This document shows, piece after piece, positions 13,944 through 20,947 of a DNA stretch of 20,977 bases; the first letter of the stretch is position 1, and the number at the start of each line of letters is the position of its first letter. The notes below the pieces were generated by a model that made no database searches, was not told the DNA's origin, and saw only the letters and a program-made list of their open reading frames with translations. The DNA is from RGIG9115 sp045644665 (lineage in GTDB: Bacteria; Bacillota; Clostridia; UBA1381), in the NCBI GenBank assembly GCA_045644665.1, contig JAZRHH010000040.1, positions 1 to 20,977 on the forward strand, written 5' to 3'. A program made the position numbers and the translations under genes.

Positions 13944-13972
13944 TTGATTTTATTGGACTTTTCCTGTATAAT
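13944..13972 (+). promoter_or_regulatory. S10 operon promoter
   Basis: TTGATT at 13944-13949, 17 bases, then consensus TATAAT at 13967-13972. The start should be near 13979, giving a leader of about 370 nt before rpsJ. A and T tracts upstream fit a strong promoter. Confidence 0.85.
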
Positions 13973-13978
13973 GGTATC

Positions 13979-14351
13979 GTTGTGACAAATGTGTATTGGT
14001 GGAATTTTCAATACATTTCAATCGATGAAGTGGGAGGTTGCAGGCCTTTGAGCTTGGTTTTTCCATGGAGAATGTCCGATTCACGAAACCGGGCGACAGT
14101 CGTCACGCTTATAGTAAAATAATGCATTTCCCCTGTAAGAGCAAGTCAAAACTATTCACTATTGGCTCTTATCAAGAGGGAGGTTTGCGCTTTTTTACGG
14201 ATAAGCGAGAGGTGACGAACACACGCCCAACTTCGAAGATGCAAAGTTGGGTTTTTATTTGAGGGTGGTGCGAAACACCCGGCAGTGTGTGCAATTTTCA
14301 TTAGAGCTGTCGTGCGTTCACAATGCAAAAAATAATCAAGGAGGGAAAAAC
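13979..14351 (+). promoter_or_regulatory. S10 operon leader with attenuator structures
   Basis: A long untranslated leader. Visible elements in order are: CTTTGAGCTTGG (14046-14057); a hairpin TAAGAGC/GCTCTTA around 14137-14171; CGCTT/AAGCG further on; a terminator hairpin (14226-14256); then a GGGTG/CACCC hairpin (14263-14267/14276-14280) and GGCAG/CTGTC (14281-14285/14306-14310) before the rpsJ ribosome-binding site AAGGAGG. The early CTTTGAGCTTGG can pair with CCAACTTCGAAG (14227-14238), which is the 5' arm and loop of the terminator, with 11 of 12 positions paired. That makes a plausible antiterminator. S10 operons are classically autoregulated by L4 in gamma-proteobacteria; whether L4 or another protein binds here is unknown. 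Weak reading frames across this leader have no good ribosome-binding site. Confidence 0.6.
14226..14260 (+). terminator. Attenuator terminator inside the S10 leader
   Basis: CCCAACTT (14226-14233) pairs perfectly with AAGTTGGG (14244-14251), followed by TTTTTATTT. It is a full Rho-independent terminator about 90 bases upstream of rpsJ. Since the operon promoter lies upstream, it must be regulated or leaky. Confidence 0.8.
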
Positions 14352-14663
14352 ATGGCAGCAAGCAAAATCAGAATCAAGCTTAAGGCTTATGATCATGCAG
14401 TTCTTGATCAGTCTGCGGAAAAGATTGTAGAAATCGCAAAGAGAACAGGTGCTAAGGTAACAGGACCTATTCCGCTTCCGACAGATAAGGAGATTATCAC
14501 AATCCTCAGAGCTGTTCATAAGTACAAGGATTCTAGAGAGCAGTTCGAAAGAAGAACTCACAAGAGATTGATTGATATCTTAGTTCCAGGCGAAAAGACT
14601 TTGGAATCACTTATCAAAATCGATCTTCCTGCAGGCGTTGAAATTGATGTAATTCAAAAATAA
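14352..14663 (+). CDS. rpsJ: 30S ribosomal protein S10 (uS10)
   Basis: A 103-residue ribosomal protein of the 30S head. As NusE it also pairs with NusB in transcription antitermination. Typical segments are KIRIKLKAYDHAVLDQSA at the start, then KVTGPIPLPTDK, the mobile loop region with REQFERRTHKRLIDI, and the final LPAGVEIDVIQK. Length is exactly that of the family. The ATG at 14352 is chosen over an upstream in-frame start because AAGGAGG lies 10 bases before it and because uS10 begins at this MAASKIRIKLKAYD. It is the first gene of the S10 operon, downstream of the attenuator leader. A folded element of 97 bases separates it from rplC, an unusually long gap for this operon. Confidence 0.98.
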   Translation: MAASKIRIKLKAYDHAVLDQSAEKIVEIAKRTGAKVTGPIPLPTDKEIITILRAVHKYKDSREQFERRTHKRLIDILVPGEKTLESLIKIDLPAGVEIDVIQK

Positions 14664-14675
14664 GCCCGCAAACAA

Positions 14676-14725
14676 AGTGCAGTAGCCCACGGGCTATGAT
14701 GCAGGTCATGTTCGCACTAGTTTTT
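14676..14725 (+). promoter_or_regulatory. Folded intergenic element between rpsJ and rplC
   Basis: AGTGC (14676-14680) pairs with GCACT (14714-14718), enclosing two hairpins: TAGCC/GGCTA (14683-14687/14692-14696) and TGA/TCA (14697-14699/14706-14708). Five T residues at 14721-14725 follow two bases after the outer stem, so it could act as an intra-operon attenuator or a ribosomal-protein binding site. Confidence 0.5.
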
Positions 14726-14760
14726 GTGTGAACCAATAACTGTAATAGGAGGAATTTACA

Positions 14761-15390
14761 ATGAAAAAAGCAATTTTAGGAACAAAAATCGGTATGACAC
14801 AAATCTTCAACGAAGATGGCAAAGTAGTACCGGTAACCGTTGTTCTTGCAGGTCCATGTACAGTAGTACAAAAGAAGACTGTTGAAACAGACGGTTACGA
14901 GGCTGTTCAGGTTGGCTACGGTGAGGTAAAAGAAAAGAGCCTCAACAAGCCTATGAAGGGTCACTTTGCAAAAGCAGACACTGCTGCAAAGAAATATTTA
15001 AGAGAATTCAGACTTGAGGATGTCGCAAGCCTCAATGTCGGCGACGAAATCAAGGCGGATATATTTGAAGCCGGAGAAAAGGTTGATGTTACAGGCATCA
15101 GCAAGGGTAAAGGTTTCGCAGGTCCGATGAAGAGATGGGGACTCCACAGAGGTCCTATGACTCACGGTTCAGGTTACCACAGAGGCTCCGGTTCAATGGG
15201 TGCTTGTTCAAGCCCCGGCCGAGTTATGAAGGGAAAGAAGCTTCCCGGTCACATGGGTGTTGACACAGTAACAGTTCAAAATCTTGAAGTTGTTAAGGTT
15301 AATGCCGAAGAAAACATCATTTTGATTAAGGGTGCAGTTCCTGGCTCAAAGGGCGGACTCATCACAATCAAAAACAGTGTTAAAGCATAA
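14761..15390 (+). CDS. rplC: 50S ribosomal protein L3 (uL3)
   Basis: A 209-residue early-assembly 50S protein whose long loop reaches the peptidyl transferase centre. Family segments are KKAILGTKIGMTQIFNEDGK at the start, then TGISKGKGFAGPMKRW, HGSGYHRGSGSMGACSSPGR and KKLPGHMGVDTVTVQNL. Length matches other Firmicutes. AGGAGGAATTTACA precedes the ATG at normal spacing. It follows rpsJ after a structured 97-base gap and precedes rplD by 29 bases, which contain GGAAAGGAGG. No unusual residue is seen in the loop region. Confidence 0.98.
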   Translation: MKKAILGTKIGMTQIFNEDGKVVPVTVVLAGPCTVVQKKTVETDGYEAVQVGYGEVKEKSLNKPMKGHFAKADTAAKKYLREFRLEDVASLNVGDEIKADIFEAGEKVDVTGISKGKGFAGPMKRWGLHRGPMTHGSGYHRGSGSMGACSSPGRVMKGKKLPGHMGVDTVTVQNLEVVKVNAEENIILIKGAVPGSKGGLITIKNSVKA

Positions 15391-15419
15391 CGACGTTTTT
15401 GGGAAAGGAGGAAATAAGT

Positions 15420-16040
15420 ATGCCAACAGTAGCTTTATATAATATGGAAGGCAAGGAAATCGGCACAGTTGAACTTGCAGAAAGCATTTTCGGTGCAGAG
15501 GTTAACACTCCGGTAATTCACGAAGTTGTTAAGAACTACCTTGCAAATCAAAGACAAGGCACACAAAGCACAAAGACACGTACAGAAGTACGCGGCGGTG
15601 GTATTAAGCCTTGGAGACAAAAAGGCACAGGCCGTGCAAGACAAGGTTCAATCCGTGCTCCACAATGGACAGGCGGTGGCGTTGCACTTGGTCCTAAGCC
15701 AAGAGATTACCGTTATTCAGTAAATAAGAAGATTAAGAGAATTGCTCTTAAGGCAGCTCTTTCTTCAAAGGTTCAGACAAACGACATTATTGTTGTTGAC
15801 GGACTCAAAATGGAAGAAGTTAAAACAGCTAAAATTGCATCAATGCTCAAGGCTTTGAATGCAGAAAAGGCTCTTATCGTTACAGCAGACCTTGACAAGA
15901 ACGTATATCTTTCAGCAAGAAACATTAAGAACGTTAAGCCAACATACGTTTCACAGCTTAACACTTATGAAGTTGTAAAGTATACAAAGTTCGTTGTTGC
16001 TAAGGACGCTGTTGAAAAAATGGAGGAGGTACTTGCATAA
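15420..16040 (+). CDS. rplD: 50S ribosomal protein L4 (uL4)
   Basis: A 206-residue 50S protein that lines the exit tunnel constriction through its long extended loop, here residues of about 58-88 (RGGGIKPWRQKGTGRARQGS and onward to WTGGG). The start is ATG 15420, behind AAAGGAGG. An in-frame TTG 21 bases upstream lies before the ribosome-binding site and is ignored. In E. coli, L4 represses its own S10 operon by acting on the leader, so L4 is one candidate ligand for the attenuator leader here, though that mechanism is not established in Firmicutes. The TAA stop overlaps the rplW ATG by one base (TAATG), giving tight coupling. Confidence 0.98.
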   Translation: MPTVALYNMEGKEIGTVELAESIFGAEVNTPVIHEVVKNYLANQRQGTQSTKTRTEVRGGGIKPWRQKGTGRARQGSIRAPQWTGGGVALGPKPRDYRYSVNKKIKRIALKAALSSKVQTNDIIVVDGLKMEEVKTAKIASMLKALNAEKALIVTADLDKNVYLSARNIKNVKPTYVSQLNTYEVVKYTKFVVAKDAVEKMEEVLA

Positions 16041-16342
16041 TGAATTCATACGATATAGTAAGAAGACCAATTATCTCCGAGCGTTCAATGACTCCGGTAT
16101 TTGACCGTGAGGGCAACGAAATCAAAAAGTACACTTTTGAAGTGCCAATGAGCGCAAATAAGATTGAGATAAAGAAAGCCGTTGAAGAAGTATTCGGCGT
16201 AAAGGTAGCTAAAGTAAACACAATGCACGTTCTTGGTAAAATCAAGAGAATGGGCAGATACGAAGGACGTCGTCCAAGCTACAAAAAAGCAATCGTAACA
16301 CTTGCTAAGGATTCTAAGATTATCGAGCTTCTCGAAATGTAA
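16040..16342 (+). CDS. rplW: 50S ribosomal protein L23 (uL23)
   Basis: A 100-residue 50S protein at the mouth of the exit tunnel, the docking point for trigger factor and SRP. Family segments are YDIVRRPIISERSM, KYTFEVPMSANKIEIKKAVE, FGVKVAKVNTM and a basic GKIKRMGRYEGRRPSYKKAIV. The start ATG shares its A with the rplD stop codon, with GGAGGAGG inside the end of rplD. Length is typical. It is followed after 42 bases by rplB, and that gap holds only a ribosome-binding site. Confidence 0.97.
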   Translation: MNSYDIVRRPIISERSMTPVFDREGNEIKKYTFEVPMSANKIEIKKAVEEVFGVKVAKVNTMHVLGKIKRMGRYEGRRPSYKKAIVTLAKDSKIIELLEM

Positions 16343-16384
16343 TCTTGAAATTCCAATGAATTGAGATAAGGAGTGAAAAGGATA

Positions 16385-17218
16385 ATGGCTATTAAAAAGT
16401 ATAATCCTACTTCCCCTGCCAGAAGATTTATGACTGTAAGTGATTTCTCAGAAATCACAAAGTTCGAGCCTGAGCGTTCACTTCTTGCAAAGAAGAAAAA
16501 GAATGCAGGAAGAAACTCTTACGGTAGAATAACAGTACGTCACAGAGGCGGCGGAAACAGAAAGAAATACAGAATTATTGACTTTAAGAGAAATAAAGAC
16601 GGAATTGCAGCAACAGTTATCGGTATCGAGTACGATCCAAACAGATCTGCAAACATTGCTCTTCTTCAATATGAAGACGGAACAAAAGCTTATATTCTTG
16701 CACCACAAGGTCTTAAAGATGGTGACAAGGTTGTAAGCGGACAGGGAGCAGATATTAAGCCTGGTAACGCGCTTGAAATCAAGGATATCCCTGTTGGTAC
16801 TCTTATCCATAACATTGAGCTTTACCCTGGTAAGGGCGGACAGCTTGTTCGTTCAGCAGGCGTTAGCGCACAGCTTATGGCTAAGGAAGGCGACTATGCA
16901 CAGGTAAGACTTCCAAGCGGCGAAGTTCGTATGATCAGACTTAACTGTAAGGCAACAATCGGTGTTATTGGTAACGAGCAGCATGAAAACATTTCTATCG
17001 GTAAAGCCGGCAGAAAGCGTCACATGGGCTGGAGACCAACTGTTCGAGGCGTTGTTATGAACCCGAATGACCATCCACACGGTGGTGGTGAAGGTAAATC
17101 ACCTATCGGACGTCCTGCACCGGTTACTCCATGGGGTAAGCCTGCACTTGGTCTGAAGACAAGAAAGAAAAAGAACAAGACAAACAAGTTCATCGTAAAG
17201 AGAAGAAACGACAAATAA
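16385..17218 (+). CDS. rplB: 50S ribosomal protein L2 (uL2)
   Basis: A 277-residue protein, one of the most conserved 50S components, needed for subunit association and for the peptidyl transferase centre. Family segments are IKKYNPTSPARRFMTVSDF, GRITVRHRGGGNRKKYRIIDF, VIGIEYDPNRSANIALLQY, GKAGRKRHMGWRPTVRGVVM and the NPNDHPHGGGEGKSPIGR loop containing the conserved His near the catalytic centre. A basic KKKNKTNKFIVKRR tail is present. The start is ATG 16385 (MAIKKYNP, the usual start), with AAGGAG upstream. An in-frame start 12 bases earlier is less likely. rpsS follows after 31 bases. Confidence 0.98.
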   Translation: MAIKKYNPTSPARRFMTVSDFSEITKFEPERSLLAKKKKNAGRNSYGRITVRHRGGGNRKKYRIIDFKRNKDGIAATVIGIEYDPNRSANIALLQYEDGTKAYILAPQGLKDGDKVVSGQGADIKPGNALEIKDIPVGTLIHNIELYPGKGGQLVRSAGVSAQLMAKEGDYAQVRLPSGEVRMIRLNCKATIGVIGNEQHENISIGKAGRKRHMGWRPTVRGVVMNPNDHPHGGGEGKSPIGRPAPVTPWGKPALGLKTRKKKNKTNKFIVKRRNDK

Positions 17219-17249
17219 TAGTTTATTGTTTCCGAGAGGAGGAATATAA

Positions 17250-17522
17250 ATGGGTAGATCACTCAAAAAGGGACCTTTCGTTGAAGAGCGCCTCATAAAG
17301 AGAATTGACGCTATGAACGCTGCAAACGAAAAGAAGGTTGTTAAGACTTGGTCAAGAGCTTCAACTATCTTCCCTGAAATGGTAGGTCACACTATAGCTG
17401 TTCATGACGGCAGAAAACATGTTCCGGTATTCATTAGTGAAGATATGGTTGGTCACAGACTCGGCGAGTTTGCTCCCACAAGAACCTTCAAGGGTCATGC
17501 CGGTGCTAAAACATCGAAATAA
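17250..17522 (+). CDS. rpsS: 30S ribosomal protein S19 (uS19)
   Basis: A 90-residue 30S head protein that binds with S13 and contacts the A-site tRNA region. It starts with the invariant GRSLKKGPFVEERL and contains KTWSRASTIFPEMVGHTIAVHDG, RKHVPVFISEDMVGHRLGEFAPTR and a C-terminal FKGHAGAK. GAGAGGAGG is 8 bases before the ATG. It is followed by a 97-base gap with a hairpin before rplV, longer than the family's usual few bases. Confidence 0.98.
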   Translation: MGRSLKKGPFVEERLIKRIDAMNAANEKKVVKTWSRASTIFPEMVGHTIAVHDGRKHVPVFISEDMVGHRLGEFAPTRTFKGHAGAKTSK

Positions 17523-17562
17523 TTTAACAGTACTTTCCTATATAATATAGAAGAGAGTGCCG

Positions 17563-17579
17563 CAGCGACAAGTTCGCTG
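17563..17579 (+). other. Hairpin in the rpsS-rplV gap
   Basis: CAGCGA (17563-17568) pairs with TCGCTG (17574-17579) around a 5-base loop. No T-run follows, so it is not a terminator. It may be an mRNA processing or stability element. Confidence 0.4.
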
Positions 17580-17619
17580 TGAGATAAATTGCCTATAAAT
17601 CGAAAGGAGGTTTCCGGGA

Positions 17620-17958
17620 ATGGAAGCACGCGCAGTATTAAGATACGCTCGTATATCACCCAGAAAGATGAAGATTGTGCTTGATCTTATAAGAAACAAG
17701 CCGGTTAACGTTGCAATGGGTATTATCAAAAATACACCCAAATCAGCAAGTGAATACCTCGAAAAGCTTTTGGCATCAGCTATTGCCAATGCTGAGAATA
17801 ATCACAATTTGGATAAGAAAAAGTTATATGTTGCAGAATGCTATGCAACACAAGGCCCAACTCTTAAGAGAATTAGACCAAGAGCACAGGGCAGAGCATT
17901 CAAAATCATGAAAAAGACAAGCCATGTTACATTGGTTTTGAAGGAAATGCAAGACTAA
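17620..17958 (+). CDS. rplV: 50S ribosomal protein L22 (uL22)
   Basis: A 112-residue 50S protein whose beta-hairpin forms part of the exit tunnel constriction; changes in that loop are a known route to macrolide resistance. Family segments are EARAVLRYARISPRKMKIVL, LIRNKPVNVAMGIIKNTPK, SAIANAENNHNLDKKKLYV and the tunnel hairpin GPTLKRIRPRAQGRAFKIMK, which is intact with no insertion or deletion. AAAGGAGG is 9 bases before the ATG. rpsC starts 19 bases after the stop. Confidence 0.98.
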   Translation: MEARAVLRYARISPRKMKIVLDLIRNKPVNVAMGIIKNTPKSASEYLEKLLASAIANAENNHNLDKKKLYVAECYATQGPTLKRIRPRAQGRAFKIMKKTSHVTLVLKEMQD

Positions 17959-17977
17959 TCGGAAAAGGAGGTTCATT

Positions 17978-18691
17978 ATGGGACAGAAAGTTAATCCGCA
18001 TGGTCTTAGAGTCGGCGTAATCAAGGATTGGGATTCTAAGTGGATTGCAGGAAAAAAAGATTTCGGAGACCAGTTGGTTGAAGATTACAATATCAGAAAG
18101 TTCATTAAAAAGGCTTGCTACGATGCCGGTGTAGCTAAGATTGCAATCGAAAGAAAGCAAAAGAAGGTTTACATCACATTGTTTGCAGCTAAGCCCGGTA
18201 TCATCATCGGTAAGGGCGGAGCTGAAATTGAAAAGCTTAAGGTTGACATCGAAAAGATGACAGGCAAGAGCGTAAACGTTAATATCATGGAAGTTAAGTC
18301 ACCTGACACAAATGCACAGCTCGTTGCAGAAAACATTGCTGCACAGCTCGAAAGACGTGTATCTTTCAGACGTGCTATGAAGCAGGTTATGGGCAGAGCA
18401 ATGAAGCTCGGCTGCCGTGGTATCAAAACAGCTGTTGCAGGAAGAGTTGGCGGTGCAGAAATCGCAAGAACAGAACAGTATCATGAGGGTACAATACCCC
18501 TTCAGACACTTCGTGCAGATATCGACTATGGCTTTGCAGAAGCAAAGACAACTTACGGTATCCTTGGCGTAAAGGTTTGGATTTACAAGGGCGAAGTACT
18601 TGCTGATTCAAAGAAGTCTGCATTTGACGAAAAGCCTGAACGTCGTCCAAGACAGCGTTCTGACAGAAAGCCGAAGGGAGGCAGACAATAA
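17978..18691 (+). CDS. rpsC: 30S ribosomal protein S3 (uS3)
   Basis: A 237-residue 30S protein at the mRNA entry tunnel, taking part with S4 and S5 in unwinding mRNA. It starts GQKVNPHGLRVGVIKDWDSK. The KH domain contains the GxxG loop GIIIGKGG (74-81). The C-terminal domain has MKQVMGRAMKLGCRGIKTAV and GRVGGAEIARTEQYHEGTIP. The C-terminal tail is basic and rich in Arg and Pro. AAAGGAGG precedes the ATG. The stop overlaps the rplP start by one base (TAATG). Confidence 0.98.
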   Translation: MGQKVNPHGLRVGVIKDWDSKWIAGKKDFGDQLVEDYNIRKFIKKACYDAGVAKIAIERKQKKVYITLFAAKPGIIIGKGGAEIEKLKVDIEKMTGKSVNVNIMEVKSPDTNAQLVAENIAAQLERRVSFRRAMKQVMGRAMKLGCRGIKTAVAGRVGGAEIARTEQYHEGTIPLQTLRADIDYGFAEAKTTYGILGVKVWIYKGEVLADSKKSAFDEKPERRPRQRSDRKPKGGRQ

Positions 18692-19113
18692 TGTTATTAC
18701 CTAAGAGAGTTAAATATAGAAGAGTAATGCGCGGTAGAATGAAGAGAAAAGCAACACGCGGCAACGTGGTTTGCAACGGCGAATTTGGTCTTCAGGCATG
18801 TGAGCCTGCTTGGATTACTTCAAGACAAATCGAAGCAGCCCGTATCGCTATGACACGTTACACAAAGCGTGGCGGTAAAGTTTGGATCAAAATTTTCCCT
18901 GACAAGCCTATCACAAGAAAGCCTGCCGAAACTCGAATGGGTTCAGGTAAAGGTTCTCCGGAGTACTGGGTAGCAGTAGTAAAGCCCGGCAGAGTAATGT
19001 TTGAAATTGGCGGCGTTAGCGAAGAAGTAGCTCGTGAAGCGCTCCGTCTTGCTATGCACAAGCTTCCTATTAAATGTAAGTTTGTAAAACGTGAAGCAGA
19101 GGATGGTGAATAA
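18691..19113 (+). CDS. rplP: 50S ribosomal protein L16 (uL16)
   Basis: A 140-residue late-assembly 50S protein that positions the A-site tRNA near the peptidyl transferase centre. Family segments are LLPKRVKYRRVMRGRMKRKA, FGLQACEPAWITSRQIEAAR, KIFPDKPITRKPAETRMGSG and KGSPEYWVAVVKPGRVMFEI. Length is typical. The start shares one base with the rpsC stop, and the ribosome-binding site AAGGGAGG lies inside rpsC. rpmC follows after 2 bases. Confidence 0.98.
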   Translation: MLLPKRVKYRRVMRGRMKRKATRGNVVCNGEFGLQACEPAWITSRQIEAARIAMTRYTKRGGKVWIKIFPDKPITRKPAETRMGSGKGSPEYWVAVVKPGRVMFEIGGVSEEVAREALRLAMHKLPIKCKFVKREAEDGE

Positions 19114-19115
19114 GA

Positions 19116-19319
19116 ATGAAGATAAATGAGGTTAGAGAATTATCAATGGCTGAGCTCGAAGAGAAGCTTGCAGAACAAAAGCAAGAGCTTTTCAATCTCA
19201 GATTCCAAAAGGCTGTAAACCAGCTTGAAAACCCAAAAAAGATTGGTGACGTAAAGAAAACTATCGCTCGTATCTTAACAATTATTCACGAGAGAGATAA
19301 TGAAGATTCCGCTATGTAA
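19116..19319 (+). CDS. rpmC: 50S ribosomal protein L29 (uL29)
   Basis: A 67-residue two-helix protein at the exit-tunnel rim beside L23. It begins MKINEVRELSMAELEEKLAE and contains the hallmark ELFNLRFQKAVNQLENPKKI, then KKTIARILTIIHER. The start lies 2 bases after the rplP stop, with GGATGG as a modest Shine-Dalgarno in rplP, so translation is probably coupled. A 61-base gap precedes rpsQ; it contains a 6-bp inverted repeat ATAGAA/TTCTAT and the rpsQ ribosome-binding site. Confidence 0.97.
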   Translation: MKINEVRELSMAELEEKLAEQKQELFNLRFQKAVNQLENPKKIGDVKKTIARILTIIHERDNEDSAM

Positions 19320-19380
19320 TTCATGCGGTGAGCTACGTCAAATAGAATACACTATTGTTCTATGAAAGGAGGACGCTAAC

Positions 19381-19635
19381 GTGGAAAGAAACAGCCGTAA
19401 GGTAAAAATCGGTAAAGTTATAAGCAACAAGATGGACAAAACAATCGTTGTTGCAATTGAATACAGCGTAAAGCATCCGCTTTACGGAAAAGTTGTAAAG
19501 CGTACCTACAAGCTCAAGGCTCATGATGAGGAAAACATTTGTGCTGTAGGCGATAAAGTAAAGGTTATGGAAACAAGACCTCTATCAAAGGATAAGAGAT
19601 GGAGACTTGTTGAGATAGTCGAAAAGGCACAGTAA
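19381..19635 (+). CDS. rpsQ: 30S ribosomal protein S17 (uS17)
   Basis: An 84-residue primary-binding 30S protein of OB fold that contacts 16S rRNA helix 11. Family segments are KVKIGKVISNKMDKTIVVAI, VKHPLYGKVVKRTYKLKAHD and VKVMETRPLSKDKRWRLVEI. It begins with GTG rather than ATG, fixed by AAAGGAGG 8 bases upstream; it is the only ribosomal gene in the window with a non-ATG start. rplN follows after 22 bases. Confidence 0.97.
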   Translation: MERNSRKVKIGKVISNKMDKTIVVAIEYSVKHPLYGKVVKRTYKLKAHDEENICAVGDKVKVMETRPLSKDKRWRLVEIVEKAQ

Positions 19636-19657
19636 TCGGCTAAAGGAGGAAGTTTAG

Positions 19658-20026
19658 ATGATTCAACAACAAACACGCCTAAAGGTAGCTGACAACACAG
19701 GTGCCAAGGAAGTTATGTGCATCCGTGTAATTGGCGGTTCCAAGAAAAGATATGCAGCAGTTGGTGATGAAATCATTTGCAGCGTTAAAAAAGCAACACC
19801 CGGTGGTGTGGTTAAAAAAGGTGACGTTGTAAAGGCTGTTGTAGTAAGAACCGTTAAAGAATGTAAGCGTGCCGATGGCTCTTATATTAAATTTGATGAA
19901 AATGCAGCGGTTATCGTAAAGGATGATAAAAACCCAAGAGGTACACGTATTTTCGGTCCTGTTGCAAGAGAGCTCAGAGATAAAGAGTACATGAAGATTC
20001 TTTCATTGGCTCCGGAAGTTCTTTGA
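19658..20026 (+). CDS. rplN: 50S ribosomal protein L14 (uL14)
   Basis: A 122-residue 50S protein at the subunit interface, part of bridges with the 30S subunit and the binding site of the silencing factor RsfS. It starts MIQQQTRLKVADNTGAKEVM and contains CIRVIGGSKKRYAAVGDEII, KKATPGGVVKKGDVVKAVVV and DDKNPRGTRIFGPVARELR. Length is exactly the family's. AAAGGAGG precedes the ATG. rplX follows after 16 bases containing GGAGG. Confidence 0.98.
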   Translation: MIQQQTRLKVADNTGAKEVMCIRVIGGSKKRYAAVGDEIICSVKKATPGGVVKKGDVVKAVVVRTVKECKRADGSYIKFDENAAVIVKDDKNPRGTRIFGPVARELRDKEYMKILSLAPEVL

Positions 20027-20042
20027 TTGGAGGTTACAGGCT

Positions 20043-20363
20043 ATGAAAAAAATGCATGTTAAGCGCGGCGATACAGTAAAGGTAATCGCCGGTAAGGATA
20101 AGGGTAAGGAAGGCAAGGTAGTAGTTGCTATTCCTTCAGAAGGAAAAGTTATCGTTGAAGGCGTTGCTATGGTTAAGAAACACCAGAAAGCAAGAATGCA
20201 AGGCCAGGAAAGCGGTATAATCAATAAGGAAGCAGCAATTGATGCTTCTAACGTAATGAGAGTCTGCTCAGTATGCGGTAAGGCTTCAAGAACAGGTGTT
20301 AAGGTTCTCGAAGACGGTTCTAAGGTTAGATACTGCAAAAAGTGCGGTGCAGACGTACAATAA
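20043..20363 (+). CDS. rplX: 50S ribosomal protein L24 (uL24)
   Basis: A 106-residue assembly-initiator protein of the 50S subunit. The KOW motif region reads MHVKRGDTVKVIAGKDKGKE, followed by VIVEGVAMVKKHQKARMQGQ. The C-terminus carries a zinc-ribbon-like pair, Cys75-x2-Cys78 and Cys98-x2-Cys101, as in many bacterial L24 proteins. Start ATG 20043 is 9 bases after GGAGG; Met at 20052 is an unlikely alternative. rplE follows after 26 bases. Confidence 0.97.
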   Translation: MKKMHVKRGDTVKVIAGKDKGKEGKVVVAIPSEGKVIVEGVAMVKKHQKARMQGQESGIINKEAAIDASNVMRVCSVCGKASRTGVKVLEDGSKVRYCKKCGADVQ

Positions 20364-20389
20364 TTTTCGAGAGGAGGCAAATTCATACA

Positions 20390-20932
20390 ATGAGTAGAAT
20401 GCAAGATAAGTATAAAGCAGAAATTGCTCCGGCAATGATGCAAAAATTTGGTTATAAAAGCGTTATGCAAATTCCAAAGCTTGACAAGATCGTAGTAAAC
20501 GTTGGTCTTGGTGAAGCAAGAGAAAATCCAAAGGCTATCGAAGCTGCTTGCAACGACATTGCTGCTATCACAGGTCAGAACCCAATAGTAACAAAGGCAA
20601 GAAAGTCAGTTGCTAACTTCAAGCTCAGAGAGGGCATGAACATTGGATGTAAGGTTACACTCCGCGGTGCAAAGATGTATGAGTTCATGGACAGACTCTT
20701 CAACGTTGCACTCCCAAGAGTACGTGACTTCAGAGGAATCAATCCAAACGCTTTTGACGGCAGAGGAAACTATTCACTCGGTATCAAAGAACAGTTGATC
20801 TTCCCGGAAATTGACTACGACAAGATCGATAAAATAAGAGGTATGGATATTATTTTCGTTACAACAGCAAAGACTGATGAGGAAGCTCGTGAGCTTCTTA
20901 CACAGTTCGGCGCACCGTTTGTTCGTAGCTGA
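20390..20932 (+). CDS. rplE: 50S ribosomal protein L5 (uL5)
   Basis: A 180-residue 50S central protuberance protein binding 5S rRNA with L18 and contacting P-site tRNA and S13. Family segments are LDKIVVNVGLGEARENPKAI, AAITGQNPIVTKARKSVANF, REGMNIGCKVTLRG, LPRVRDFRGINPNAFDGRGN and YSLGIKEQLIFPEIDYDKI. Start ATG 20390 is the first Met after GAGAGGAGG. The frame stays open upstream into rplX, but those residues are unlike L5. It is followed after 15 bases by the next ribosomal gene. Confidence 0.98.
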   Translation: MSRMQDKYKAEIAPAMMQKFGYKSVMQIPKLDKIVVNVGLGEARENPKAIEAACNDIAAITGQNPIVTKARKSVANFKLREGMNIGCKVTLRGAKMYEFMDRLFNVALPRVRDFRGINPNAFDGRGNYSLGIKEQLIFPEIDYDKIDKIRGMDIIFVTTAKTDEEARELLTQFGAPFVRS

Positions 20933-20947
20933 TAAGGAGGAAATGTT

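Noticed and set aside
14038..14262. 74-codon plus-strand reading frame in the S10 leader as a small protein or leader peptide
   Set aside because: No Shine-Dalgarno fits its start, it runs through the terminator hairpin, and the composition is not protein-like.
17541..17546. TATAAT as an internal promoter for rplV
   Set aside because: No -35 box lies 16-18 bases upstream; the nearest TTTAAC is only 12 bases away.
20003..20470. 155-codon minus-strand reading frame across rplX and rplE
   Set aside because: It is antisense to two certain ribosomal genes and has no start signals.
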